24,273 bases of DNA from CAYPZL01 sp964415045 (lineage in GTDB: Bacteria > Planctomycetota > Phycisphaerae > Sedimentisphaerales > Anaerobacaceae): positions 1-24,273 of the forward strand of contig CAYPZL010000075.1 of assembly GCA_964415045.1 (NCBI GenBank), given 5' to 3'. Both the position numbers and the translations under genes were made by a program. Of the stretch, positions 1 to 8,047 are shown piece by piece. Within the stretch, counting starts at the first letter, position 1; each line of letters begins with the position of its first letter. The notes under the pieces are model-generated. The model made no database searches. It saw only the letters and a list, made by a program, of their open reading frames with translations, and was not told the origin of the DNA.

Positions 1-1
1 A

Positions 2-157
2 CCCAAACCGCCATCAAAAACTCAAATTTTTCACCCGCGCCGAAAGGACACGTTGAAGTGGCACAGAGACTATGACACGTCGGGACCCTGGACCCGGATC
101 GGCGGCGTTGAACCGAGCGACTGGCCTCCATGGATGAGTCGCTACCCCGAATACTGA
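2..157 (+). CDS. C-terminal end of an unidentified protein (5' partial)
   Basis: Frame 2 is open from the left edge and ends with TGA at 155-157, giving about 51 residues. The peptide is rich in Trp, Pro, Asp and Tyr (for example WHRDYDTSGPW and DWPPWMSRYPEY). This composition looks like real protein rather than a shadow frame, and the other strand has no gene here. No start is visible, so the gene would begin left of the window. It converges on the DUF1593 gene, whose stop is only 50 bp away. I do not recognise the family; the ends of secreted pseudopilin-like or carbohydrate-active planctomycete proteins can look like this, but that is a guess. Confidence 0.45.
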   Translation, partial: PKPPSKTQIFHPRRKDTLKWHRDYDTSGPWTRIGGVEPSDWPPWMSRYPEY

Positions 158-206
158 CGCCCGGGGAACGAAACCGCGCCGTTGTCTCGTTCAATCAGTC
201 GACCGC

Positions 207-2087
207 TTACCTCTTCGCGTTTTCGGCGCGGTCGGTCCATACTTCGATGCCGGAGACGTTGGCGGCGCCGCCGCTGGTGGTGATCTCGATGGTCCCGTCG
301 CTGACGGACGCGATCCAGGGGCCGAGCCGGCGCCATTGCCCCTCGGCGCCGCTGTAATAGTCCCGTTCCACCTCGCGGCCTTCCAATGAAATGGTGAACG
401 TCTCGGGATTGTTGTCTTCCCAGACGTAGGCGTAGACAGCGTACCGGCCTTTTGGCACGTTCGTCAGCGTGACCTTCGCCTGCCGGTCCCAGCGGAAGGA
501 ATGGATCATCCTGGCCCGCGTCTCGTCGGTCGGCGGTCTGAGGCGCACCTGGGGGCTGTTGACGGGGCGGTTCTTGCACACGAAGTTGCGCGCGTCGTCG
601 CCGGCCCACTGGTTTCCATCGATCTTCAGCGCCGGCCCGTTGAGATTGACGCCTCGATAGAACGTCCACTTGCCCGTGGCGGGGCCGCCCAGCTTCGTGA
701 TGGGCGTGGTCAGGTAATGATCGAGCGAGCCGGGTTCGGCCGGAACATCGACCGTATTGCCCTTGACTTTGACGACGATCCGCCGGTAGGACGTAAGATG
801 CGGTGTGCCGTCGTCGGTGACTTCCAGGATAACGTGGATCGTCCTGCCCGAGGCGTTCTTCGGAACGACCAGGGTGGCGGCGACCGCCTCGGCGGCGTCG
901 ATGGACAGCCGGCCGGGATAGTTGCCCGCCTCTTTGTACGTCCACCATTTGTACGACAGTCCGTCGCCGTCGGGATCGGAAGAACCCTTCGCGGTCAGCT
1001 TGAGCGTTGCGCCGGGATCGAGGGAGACCTGCAAGACGTTCCTGCTGCGATCACCCATGCACACCGCCACCGGTTGGTGATTGGCCCGATCGTAGGGTCG
1101 CACGCACCAGTCCATCCGCGCCTCGAAGGCATTTTGATAGGCCGGCCGCCAGCGGCTGATGGTGTACAGCATGTCGGGGCGGCGGCCCATCTGGTCCTCG
1201 GCCGGCACGTATTCGTTGCCCCGGCCGCTGCGCCGGAAGCGCCCGCCCCAGTTGCCCCACTCCGGATGCTCCGGGTCGCTCAGGCCGTCGGGCAGCACGT
1301 AGAAAAACGACGGTGTGTCGCCCTCCTTGACGCCGGCCTTCCCGGCTGCTTTGGCCGGATAGAGCAGGCCCAACGGCCCGTGACCCGTGCGGACGTGCTT
1401 CTCCAGCCACGCCGGCGAGACCCAGGACTGATCGCCCGCCTTCCAGATGCCCCGGAACAACGTGCGCGAGAAGATCCAGAAAACGTCCGGGTGATGCTGC
1501 TTGACCCACTCGGCGGTCCGGTCCTGGTCGGCGATCGAGTGCACGCGGATCTTGCGCTTGAATTCGGCGAGCTGTTGGGCCGATCGCGTCTGCTGCACCT
1601 TCCACAGCGCCTGGGCCAGCTCGCGGGGCCCGCCCCAGATCGAGAACCACACGGGGCGCGGATCGTCGCGGTCCAGCACCTTGATGATCCACTCGGAGGC
1701 CTGCGAATCCATGCCGGCGCCGACGCGGTGCGGGTCGCCGTTGTGACCGTCCTTGATCAAACTGACGAGGTGCTCGTGCGACGGATAGTCGGGACGGTGC
1801 TTTTTGAGGCTGGGCAAGACCTTTCCGTAGGCGTCCACGGCCTTGCGGATCAGGTCCGGGCGCGTCTTCTCGTAGTGGCCGTGGCCGAAACCCGTGCACA
1901 GGCCCTCCACGTCGAAGTCGCAGGTGTACAGCAGGAAGCGGACCATCGATTGCTGATCGTCCGGGTCGCCCCCGATGTCCGTCATCACCACGACGCGCGG
2001 CTTCTGAGCCGCCGAAGCGGTGCCGGGCAAAAGCGAGAAACAAGCGAATAAGACAAAAGCCAGTGATATCATTCGAAACGCATTCAT
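207..2087 (-). CDS. Secreted DUF1593 / Sde182-type nucleoside hydrolase-like protein
   Basis: The product is a 626-residue exported protein. Residues 1-26 form a signal peptide (hydrophobic core FVLFACFSLL, Ala-rich cleavage region). Residues about 30-320 match the nucleoside-hydrolase-like DUF1593 domain: the Asp cluster DIGGDPDD at 37-44 is the metal/ribose-binding type of motif, and EGDTPSFFYVLPDGLSDPEH at 255-274 is typical of the family. Residues about 345-442 resemble the Sde182 C-terminal (cellulose-binding associated) beta domain, and about 470-620 look malectin/CBM-like. I chose the ATG at 2085-2087 over an ATG nine codons upstream because GGAAGG lies 7 nt before it and the signal peptide starts there. 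The substrate is unknown; the context suggests a role in glycan breakdown. It probably belonged to the leftward sulfatase-hydrolase operon before an insert separated them. Confidence 0.85.
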   Translation of the reverse strand: MNAFRMISLAFVLFACFSLLPGTASAAQKPRVVVMTDIGGDPDDQQSMVRFLLYTCDFDVEGLCTGFGHGHYEKTRPDLIRKAVDAYGKVLPSLKKHRPDYPSHEHLVSLIKDGHNGDPHRVGAGMDSQASEWIIKVLDRDDPRPVWFSIWGGPRELAQALWKVQQTRSAQQLAEFKRKIRVHSIADQDRTAEWVKQHHPDVFWIFSRTLFRGIWKAGDQSWVSPAWLEKHVRTGHGPLGLLYPAKAAGKAGVKEGDTPSFFYVLPDGLSDPEHPEWGNWGGRFRRSGRGNEYVPAEDQMGRRPDMLYTISRWRPAYQNAFEARMDWCVRPYDRANHQPVAVCMGDRSRNVLQVSLDPGATLKLTAKGSSDPDGDGLSYKWWTYKEAGNYPGRLSIDAAEAVAATLVVPKNASGRTIHVILEVTDDGTPHLTSYRRIVVKVKGNTVDVPAEPGSLDHYLTTPITKLGGPATGKWTFYRGVNLNGPALKIDGNQWAGDDARNFVCKNRPVNSPQVRLRPPTDETRARMIHSFRWDRQAKVTLTNVPKGRYAVYAYVWEDNNPETFTISLEGREVERDYYSGAEGQWRRLGPWIASVSDGTIEITTSGGAANVSGIEVWTDRAENAKR

Positions 2088-2347
2088 TCGTCCGCCTTCC
2101 TTTCTCAGGACCACGCCGGCGGCTCCCGCGCCCGGACGCGGTGACGGCCCGGCACCGGTGAGGCGAAGCCGCCCACTGAACTCTTACAAAATGCAAACGG
2201 TAAGATGTACTTTGCAACCCAAATGCGCCGGGCCAACAAGGACGGGGGCTACTTCTTGGGAGACTTCCTTCTGGCCTTGGCAGGTTTGCCTCCGAGAAGA
2301 CCCTCTATAGCTTCCTCAAAGGATAGGGTATGCGGTTCTTATCCGAC
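2088..2347. other. Intergenic stretch between the PIN gene and the DUF1593 gene
   Basis: The half next to DUF1593 is GC-rich and the half next to the PIN gene is AT-richer, so one edge of the inserted block probably lies near 2200-2250. A start-less open frame (2249-2338, minus) lies in the AT-richer half and is listed separately. I see no clear terminator or promoter. Confidence 0.4.
2249..2338 (-). pseudogene. Short start-less open frame with a plausible protein tail
   Basis: This lies directly downstream of the PIN gene and in the same frame, after two stop codons. About 29 codons remain open and end in TAG at 2249-2251. The peptide contains SFEEAIEGLLGG and then a basic tail (KARRKSPKK). 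The FEEA-x-x-x-LL plus basic tail pattern resembles the ends of small antitoxin-like proteins. There is no ATG, GTG or TTG, so it is most likely the remnant of a gene cut off by the insertion. It could also be chance. Confidence 0.25.
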
Positions 2348-2881
2348 CTATTGCGCTTCGGGTTCTTTTTCATCGGATTCGTCACTTGCTGGATCAGGGA
2401 ATGGTAATTTGTCGCAATGTGGTCTCACTATCTTCAAATCAACAATTTCCGCGAATTTGGGCAACTTGTCATCGTACGTATGGACTTCACCTATCTCTCG
2501 TTGGATGGCCGACGCAAGATGAATTGCATCAACAGATCGGATTCCGGTTTTTTTGCTGCCGTGTATCGTCCGAATGACATTGCGCGCTTCCTTGACCACC
2601 GACTGCGTTACTTCGATTAGCTTGATTCTTGATGGTGGTTCCCAAAGGGCATCTATTTTTCTCTGTACCTTGAGTGGAATGATCTTCCCAGGGTCTATTG
2701 GCCCTTTGGCAACTTCGGCGATACTAAGAGTTGATGTCCAAATGTGGATATTCCCGTTGTCGCACTCTTCGAGAAGATTTGTCACTGTTTCATATCTGCC
2801 CTTCTCTTGACAGATATAAGCCATGAATACACCTGCATCCCAATAGTAGGTTGGAACGCCTTGCTTGGTCTTTTTGGTCAT
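2348..2881 (-). CDS. PIN-domain ribonuclease (VapC-like toxin candidate)
   Basis: This is a 177-residue PIN-domain protein, a metal-dependent RNase fold. The acidic residues expected of the active site are present: D15 in the first strand (YYWDAG), E56 (SIAEV), D118 (RSVDAIHLA) and D137/D138 (TYDDKL). It is slightly longer than a classic VapC (about 130-150) because of an acidic C-terminal tail after residue 160. The upstream gene stops 12 bp before its ATG, so the two form an operon. The pairing suggests a toxin-antitoxin module with the upstream protein as partner. Base composition is clearly more AT-rich than the flanking carbohydrate genes, which suggests acquisition. Confidence 0.85.
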   Translation of the reverse strand: MTKKTKQGVPTYYWDAGVFMAYICQEKGRYETVTNLLEECDNGNIHIWTSTLSIAEVAKGPIDPGKIIPLKVQRKIDALWEPPSRIKLIEVTQSVVKEARNVIRTIHGSKKTGIRSVDAIHLASAIQREIGEVHTYDDKLPKFAEIVDLKIVRPHCDKLPFPDPASDESDEKEPEAQ

Positions 2882-2893
2882 GACTCCCGTCCG

Positions 2894-3607
2894 CTATTTA
2901 ACGCAACCTAATGCCTCTCGCCATGCGTGTGGTCTTCTCTCTTTGAGAATCTCTATGGAACTGATCTCTCGGATGCTGCTTACCAAGTCCGTATCGGGGT
3001 CGCGAGTAATCAATCCCTCTACATATACCAACTTCCCCCATATTTTCCGCAATTTGTCTCTATCTCCGGAAGGGTAGGAGCACGCGATTGGTCGGTCATC
3101 ATTATAGTCATATAATGTGAAATGCAGGTACTGCCGATCAGAAATGCTCTGCACCCTTCCTCTTGCGCCGCCAAAGGTATCAGTGTCCCATCGACTTCTA
3201 ATGGGTGTAATGACAGTGCTCTTCTTCATTACGTGCACCTTCTTGTTACCTTCAAAGCGAACGGATTTTATACGCCCATTGATCAGACGTCTCAAGCCAA
3301 TTACAGCTTGTACAACCGCGTCCGTGTTTGCCAGCGCTTCTCCCTGGGCAGCCCTTCTCCCAACCTCTACATAGGCTTTCCTGATCCGCCCTACAGAAGC
3401 GCGGTCTTCCTTCCTGGTCGCCACTCCTCTCACCCGCGCGATGGCGCATTTCTTCTTCAGGTCGTCAATTACCCAGTCAATCTTGGCAGTGGGGGCAACT
3501 TCGTTCTCTAAACCAACGATGATTTCTTTAAACCGGTGCATGGCTTTAGAAAAATCATCAAGTGTGACTTCGCCGTCCAATGCGAGAGTCAGGTCAGCAT
3601 CATTCAT
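2894..3607 (-). CDS. Helical + OB-like protein paired with PIN nuclease (candidate antitoxin)
   Basis: The product is 237 residues with no signal peptide or membrane segment. The N-terminal half (1-115) is charged and predicted helical. The C-terminal part (about 145-222) has the pattern of a small beta-barrel: GRVQSISDRQYLHFTLYD, then IACSYP, a helix, KLVYVEGLI and a final strand. This resembles OB-like domains in proteins encoded next to PIN genes in other phyla; I state that from memory and could not check it. I chose the ATG at 3605-3607 because GAGGAGA precedes it by about 7 nt; an in-frame ATG six codons upstream overlaps that site. The gene sits 15 bp beyond the end of the broken transposase and 12 bp before the PIN gene. 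It is probably the cognate partner or neutraliser of the PIN protein. Confidence 0.7.
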   Translation of the reverse strand: MNDADLTLALDGEVTLDDFSKAMHRFKEIIVGLENEVAPTAKIDWVIDDLKKKCAIARVRGVATRKEDRASVGRIRKAYVEVGRRAAQGEALANTDAVVQAVIGLRRLINGRIKSVRFEGNKKVHVMKKSTVITPIRSRWDTDTFGGARGRVQSISDRQYLHFTLYDYNDDRPIACSYPSGDRDKLRKIWGKLVYVEGLITRDPDTDLVSSIREISSIEILKERRPHAWREALGCVK

Positions 3608-3621
3608 CGTGCCATCTCCTC

Positions 3622-4448
3622 TCACCTCATCCCCGCTGAGTCCTGGTACATTAACCGCTTTCCTTCTGCACCATTGATAGCAGATATCACGCGTTCGCCG
3701 TCACTCACTTGTCGCCGATCCCATCGAAACCCAAACTCAGCACAGTAACGCTACGTGAGCTTCCGGCTGAACCAATGGAAGATACCATAATAGCCGCGCT
3801 CGAGCAAAGTGAAAAAAGATCCCGGCGTATTTGTGTTGACCGAGGCCCCGCCCTGTCCGAGCCGGGCCGGGCATTTCCTTTACGCTCCACAAGAACCATG
3901 GCGGGCCTTTTGGATGTTCTGCGCCCCGGTTTCCTCGTCCCCCTAATGCGAGGTTCGCGGGGGCCAACAGAAGTCTCATCGGCCTCTCTCGTGCCTTTCA
4001 GCAGGGCCGTCATCGGCTCCTGTCTCATTGCCTCACGGATTCGGTGACAGAGAAACCACGCACTCTTTTGGGTAATGCCAACCTCACGAGCAATCTGGTG
4101 AGTGCTGATACCCTTCTTGCTGCTGGTCATCAGATGAATCGCCATCAGCCACTTGCAAAGCGGAATCTTGCTCCCCTCAAAGACCGTTCCAATTCGTACC
4201 GTGAACTGCTTCCGGCACTTCCCGCACTTGTAGACGCCGGGGCGGACAGGGCGCTTGCTCTCCGGTTTGGGCTCAAGCCGATAGACCTTTTGACTCTCGC
4301 AATGTGGGCAGATCGGTCCATTGGGCCATCGTTTTGCCTCAAGGAACTCGCGAGCCTTGTCCTCGTCAGCAGACAACGGGGAGAGCGTTACAAGGTTCGA
4401 CTCTTTGTCACTCAGTTTTCCACCTGCTATATGATCCTCCTGTATCAT
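3622..4448 (-). pseudogene. Broken IS1595-family transposase
   Basis: The first ~190 codons read like an IS1595-family transposase. They contain a zinc ribbon (C47/C50 and C75/C78), a helical DNA-binding region, and the first catalytic Asp at D157 (READETS in place of the usual ADETY). After VERKGNARP the homology breaks off, and the central part with the second catalytic Asp is missing. The conserved C-terminus is still readable in another frame at about 3806-3622 (minus): LLERGYYGIFHWFSRKL, an in-frame TAG, then RYCAEFGFRWDRRQ and GAEGKRLMY, ending with TGA at 3622-3624. The gene therefore has an internal deletion, a frameshift and a nonsense codon, and cannot encode an active enzyme. No terminal inverted repeats were found. 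Confidence 0.88.
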
Positions 4449-4669
4449 TATTGCCTATACGTTACAGGACGGATTTGGGTTTGTCATGTATATTATTCCA
4501 AGTGAAGATTAAGCCTACTTTAGGAAAGAAAGATCTTCTTCGTGGTTCTTCCTCCCTGGAACGTAAGTGCTTTTCCTATTGGTCTGTATACTCCATCTTC
4601 AAGGAAATCAAACCAACGATTTCCTTGAAGAAAATAAGCCGAATCTCTATTTTGCAGAAATTCCTCCGC
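4449..4669. other. AT-rich spacer between the IS1595 remnant and the glycoside hydrolase
   Basis: This is about 220 bp of low-GC sequence without a convincing gene on either strand. It holds the perfect hairpin at 4596-4631 and should contain one edge of the inserted block. No matching inverted repeat to 2200-2350 was seen by eye. Confidence 0.4.
4596..4631 (-). terminator. 14-bp perfect inverted repeat downstream of the glycoside hydrolase
   Basis: TCTTCAAGGAAATC (4596-4609) pairs perfectly with 4618-4631 across an 8-nt loop. It lies about 40 bp past the stop codon of the leftward hydrolase gene, where a transcript end would be expected. There is no U-run on the minus strand after the stem, so it is not a textbook intrinsic terminator. 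It could be an RNA 3'-end stabiliser, a remnant of a mobile-element end, or a terminator of weaker type. Confidence 0.4.
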
Positions 4670-6316
4670 CTATTCCTGATCGTTTGGCAGCGTTGCGGTC
4701 AGCAATCCGGGCTTCGGGCTCGATGCAACCGTTCGGCCGTCGACCAGCACGCGAAAGCCTTTTCCCCGGCCGTACTTGCGACCGGTCTGGTCCCAGAGGA
4801 TGGTGACGACCCGGCCGCGATAGAGGACGTTGTCCAGGCAGAACCATGGCCAGTTGTCCGGGGTCAGAGGATTGACGCGGAGCACGTCGTCGGAACGCGG
4901 CCGCAACCCCATCAGGCCCGTGATGACGAGATCGCAGAACGTGGAATGGTTGTAGTCCTTGCCGCGTTCGCGCCCGCCTTTGCCCGCGTCCCAGGTGCCG
5001 TTTTTCCAGCTCTTCAGGCGCGTGCGAGAAATCCAGTCGCCGGTGTGGGGATTGAGGTTCTCGTCGATCCAGGGCACGACCGTGCCGTCCTCGCGCCGGA
5101 GCGTATGCGAGCGGGCGTAGTTGCGCAACAGCTCGAAGTAATCCGCCTTGGAGATGGTAGCCTGGTCGTAATGATTCAACAGTTGGGCCAGCGCCGTCAA
5201 AGTCACGGACGTCGCATAGGGCCAGCTCGGACCGTTCCACTGGCACTCATGGCCCTCGTAGGAAATCCTGAAGCCCGGGTGTCGCTGCTCGGCGGTGGTC
5301 GGGCCGAACGGGGCATAGAATCCGTTCGGGTCCATCAGCGTCCGCCAGGCGCGGCTGTACTTTTCGTCGGGCAAATTGAAGTACCACGGCGTATAGCCAT
5401 GCAACTCGCGTACATCGGCTAACGGCCCGGCCTGCCCGTCCTTGCCGCGCGGCATGACCTTGAAGAACTGCGCCTCGGCGTCCCAGAGCTTCTCCTGGAC
5501 CCGCTGCTTGATCATCCGCGCCTTGCCGCGGTACTCCCTGGCCAGACTGCGATTGCCCGCCATCTCCGCGATCCTGGCAATCGCGATGGCGTCCCCGTAC
5601 ATGTAGCTGTTGATCGTGGCCCGGTAGCCGCTGCCGCCGATGGAGACCTCCATTCCGTCGCGATCGTCGATCTGCCAGAAAAGACCGTCGGGACCGAGAC
5701 GCGACTGTTCCCAGGCCTTGTAGTTCGCGACCAGATCATCGAGCAACCCGGTGAGCAACGTGCGGTTGGGACGCACCATGTCCCGGGCGTAGAGCGCATC
5801 GGCGGCCCAGAAGCTGTAGCGCCGCGGCTCGCCTCCCTTGCGGAACCAGAACACCGCGTAGTCGTCCAGGTATTGCGGATCGTGCAGCCAGCGCCCCTCA
5901 TAGAAATGGTGGGCGGCGGGGCAACTGATCGTGTTGTGCTTGCCCGACCAGCCGACCTGCGGGAGGAACTCGGTGATGACGAACCCGTCCGGGGTCTCCT
6001 TGATGTGCTTGCGGTAGGTCCACCAGCGGAAGTAGTAGGTTCGCTCGATGTCTTTGTCGGGGCACTCAAAGAGAGGAATGTTCGCCCGGAGAAAGTCCCA
6101 GGCCTTCGCATTGGGTACATGCTGGACGTACAGCTCCTCGTCGTTGGCGTTGAAGGTATTCACATAGTGCCGAAACGATTCGGCTGTCAGAATCGCGCGC
6201 CTGCGGGGCGCTTCCGTGACACATCGCGCCCGGTTCGCGGACGCAAGAACTATAGAGAAACCCAGCAGGACGATTATAGCGTGCCTGTCGCTGGGGCGGT
6301 TGTCATTACGGGTCAT
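4670..6316 (-). CDS. Exported (alpha/alpha)6 glycoside hydrolase, MGH1-like / GH63-related
   Basis: A 548-residue protein with an N-terminal hydrophobic leader (about residues 12-27) that should export it. Residues about 45-475 have features of the MGH1-like (alpha/alpha)6-barrel hydrolases related to GH63: many aromatic clusters, an acidic loop DDRDGMEVS at 217-225, the characteristic HECQWNGPSWPYATS at 356-370 and YNHSTFCDLVITGL at 455-468. The last ~65 residues form a small beta domain typical of this group. The family cleaves alpha-linked glycosides, but the sugar is not predictable here. ATG at 6316 is preceded by GGAG 7 nt upstream. It starts 36 bp after the upstream sulfatase stops, so the two are co-transcribed. 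Confidence 0.82.
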   Translation of the reverse strand: MTRNDNRPSDRHAIIVLLGFSIVLASANRARCVTEAPRRRAILTAESFRHYVNTFNANDEELYVQHVPNAKAWDFLRANIPLFECPDKDIERTYYFRWWTYRKHIKETPDGFVITEFLPQVGWSGKHNTISCPAAHHFYEGRWLHDPQYLDDYAVFWFRKGGEPRRYSFWAADALYARDMVRPNRTLLTGLLDDLVANYKAWEQSRLGPDGLFWQIDDRDGMEVSIGGSGYRATINSYMYGDAIAIARIAEMAGNRSLAREYRGKARMIKQRVQEKLWDAEAQFFKVMPRGKDGQAGPLADVRELHGYTPWYFNLPDEKYSRAWRTLMDPNGFYAPFGPTTAEQRHPGFRISYEGHECQWNGPSWPYATSVTLTALAQLLNHYDQATISKADYFELLRNYARSHTLRREDGTVVPWIDENLNPHTGDWISRTRLKSWKNGTWDAGKGGRERGKDYNHSTFCDLVITGLMGLRPRSDDVLRVNPLTPDNWPWFCLDNVLYRGRVVTILWDQTGRKYGRGKGFRVLVDGRTVASSPKPGLLTATLPNDQE

Positions 6317-6352
6317 CTTTGTCTCCAGGCAAACTCGCCGGTCTTCGGCCGG

Positions 6353-7972
6353 CTACACGAAGGGAGGTCGCTCGAACGTCTTGCCGTCGCCCAGCACGCG
6401 CGGATCTCCGGTCGCCTTCAGCGTGTCCATGAGACGTTGGGACAGCTCTTTGCGCGTCTGGGCGTAGGCCGGATCGTCGGCGACATTGTGCAGGTAATCG
6501 GGATCCCGGCGCAGATCGTACAGCTCCTCGCCCGGCCGTTTCCCGAAACCCAGCTCCCAATGCATCCGCCACTGCGGATCGCGGCGATGCTTGACCATCC
6601 ACGCCTTGGTCGGGCTGGCGTCGAGGTCGCCGAAGGCGGCGAAGGTGTTCTGCTCCAGCTTCTCGAAAGAAGGCTCCCGGGCCGGATCGTCCATGCCGGT
6701 CGGCGTGCCCATGGGCCAGCGGTCGGGCGCGAAGTTGCGGATGTACAGGAAATCGCGCGTCCGGATCGACCGCTGCGGGTACGGCAGATTCCCCGCGCGG
6801 GCCTTCGCCACGTGACGTTCGCGCCCGGTGATAACGTGGTCGCGCGTCGGATCGATCGTGCCGCTCTTGCTCGATACGAGCAGAGGGACGATGCTGCGCC
6901 CGGTCATGCAATCGGGCACGTCCTCGCCGGCGGCTTCCAGGAACGTGGGCGCCAGGTCCATGAGATTGACGAAATCATCGACCACGCGCCCCTTCGGCGC
7001 CCGTCGGGGCCACTGGGCGAACAGTGCCACCTCCGTGCCCAGGTTGTACAGGTTGCACTTGCCGCGCGGAAAACCCGGGATACCGTGGTCGCCGCTGACG
7101 ACGACCAGCGTATTGTCCCGCTCGCCCATCGCGTCGAGCTTCTCCAGAAACAGGCCCAGCATCCGGTCCAGGGCCAGCACCTCGCCTAAGTAATCGCACA
7201 TGTCCTGCCGCACCTCGTGCACGTCGGGCAGAAACGCCGGCATGCGCCCCTTCAACTCGTCCGGGTCCAGTCCCCACAGGTCCTTGCCGGAGCCCTTGAT
7301 CCACTTGCGATGCGTGTTGGTGGGCCCGAACCAGTAGCAGAAAGGCTGCCCGGGTTTGCGGTCGGCCAGGAAGGCCTCGAAGTTCTTCATTCCCTCGGCG
7401 CAGAGCTCGGTCTTGGCCTCCTCCGGCGTCTTGCCTGCCTTGACCATTTTTGTCGCGTTCTGCGAGAAGCCGCAGAACCGCCGCCCGGCCGAGGCGTACT
7501 GCCGAGCCTTGCCCCCATACGGCGCGTCGATGGGCGTTCCCGGACTCCAGGCCTTGTAGGTGAAGCCGATATGATACCCGGCCTTCTCCAGCAGCAGTGG
7601 ATAGCTGGGAATCTTCGGGTCCCACACCGCGCCCTGCAGGATGGCGCCGCGGCCGGTGCGGTAAAAGTATTGCCCCGAGAGCAGGGAACTGCGACAGGGC
7701 GTACACGACGGCGCCGTCACGTGGGCGTTGTTGAAGCGCACGCCCTCCCGCGCGAAACGATCGAAGACCGGCGTGCGAAAGGCGGCGTTCGGCTTGAAGA
7801 AATCATAGACGCTCGCGTACCGACCCCAGTCGTCGGCAAAGAAGAAGAAGATGTTGGGCCTCTTGCCGGGAGCCGACAGCGCGGACCCGGGAGACACGGC
7901 CAGACCGCCAAGGACCGCCCCGGCGGCCTGGAGAAAACGACGACGGTTCATACGATCCGATTCCTGCTTCAT
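6353..7972 (-). CDS. Exported sulfatase with CTPCR active-site motif
   Basis: A 539-residue type I (formylglycine-dependent) sulfatase. The leader has a twin-arginine-like MNRRRFLQAAG. Metal-binding D47/D48 lie in FFADDWG. The formylglycine motif is C90-T-P-C-R94; the usual Ser before Arg is replaced by Cys, but C-x-P-x-R is kept. GDHGIPGFPRGK at 294-305 supplies the second metal-site Asp-His and the Arg/Lys. The C-terminal ELYDLRRDPDYLHNVADD is standard for S1 sulfatases. DDWG and CTPCR suggest the heparan-N-sulfatase-like subgroup, with low confidence. GGGGAG 9 nt before the ATG at 7972 supports the longer start; MNRRRF at codon 8 is the alternative. It is the first gene of the leftward operon. 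Confidence 0.93.
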   Translation of the reverse strand: MKQESDRMNRRRFLQAAGAVLGGLAVSPGSALSAPGKRPNIFFFFADDWGRYASVYDFFKPNAAFRTPVFDRFAREGVRFNNAHVTAPSCTPCRSSLLSGQYFYRTGRGAILQGAVWDPKIPSYPLLLEKAGYHIGFTYKAWSPGTPIDAPYGGKARQYASAGRRFCGFSQNATKMVKAGKTPEEAKTELCAEGMKNFEAFLADRKPGQPFCYWFGPTNTHRKWIKGSGKDLWGLDPDELKGRMPAFLPDVHEVRQDMCDYLGEVLALDRMLGLFLEKLDAMGERDNTLVVVSGDHGIPGFPRGKCNLYNLGTEVALFAQWPRRAPKGRVVDDFVNLMDLAPTFLEAAGEDVPDCMTGRSIVPLLVSSKSGTIDPTRDHVITGRERHVAKARAGNLPYPQRSIRTRDFLYIRNFAPDRWPMGTPTGMDDPAREPSFEKLEQNTFAAFGDLDASPTKAWMVKHRRDPQWRMHWELGFGKRPGEELYDLRRDPDYLHNVADDPAYAQTRKELSQRLMDTLKATGDPRVLGDGKTFERPPFV

Positions 7973-8041
7973 GGTCGAGCACTCCCCTGCTTTTCACACG
8001 AATCTGCCTGATGCCGAAATTCCCACACCGGGAGTCCCCCG

Positions 8042-8047
8042 AGTATA
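8042..8047 (-). promoter_or_regulatory. Possible -10 element for the leftward sulfatase operon
   Basis: On the minus strand TATACT lies about 70 nt upstream of the sulfatase ATG. A weak TGGAAT sits 16 nt further upstream as a possible -35. Support is only sequence similarity to the sigma-70 consensus. Confidence 0.25.

Noticed and set aside
501..2051. 516-codon plus-strand open frame opposite the DUF1593 gene
   Set aside because: Shadow of the minus-strand gene; composition is Arg/Val/Gly-rich and no family is recognisable.
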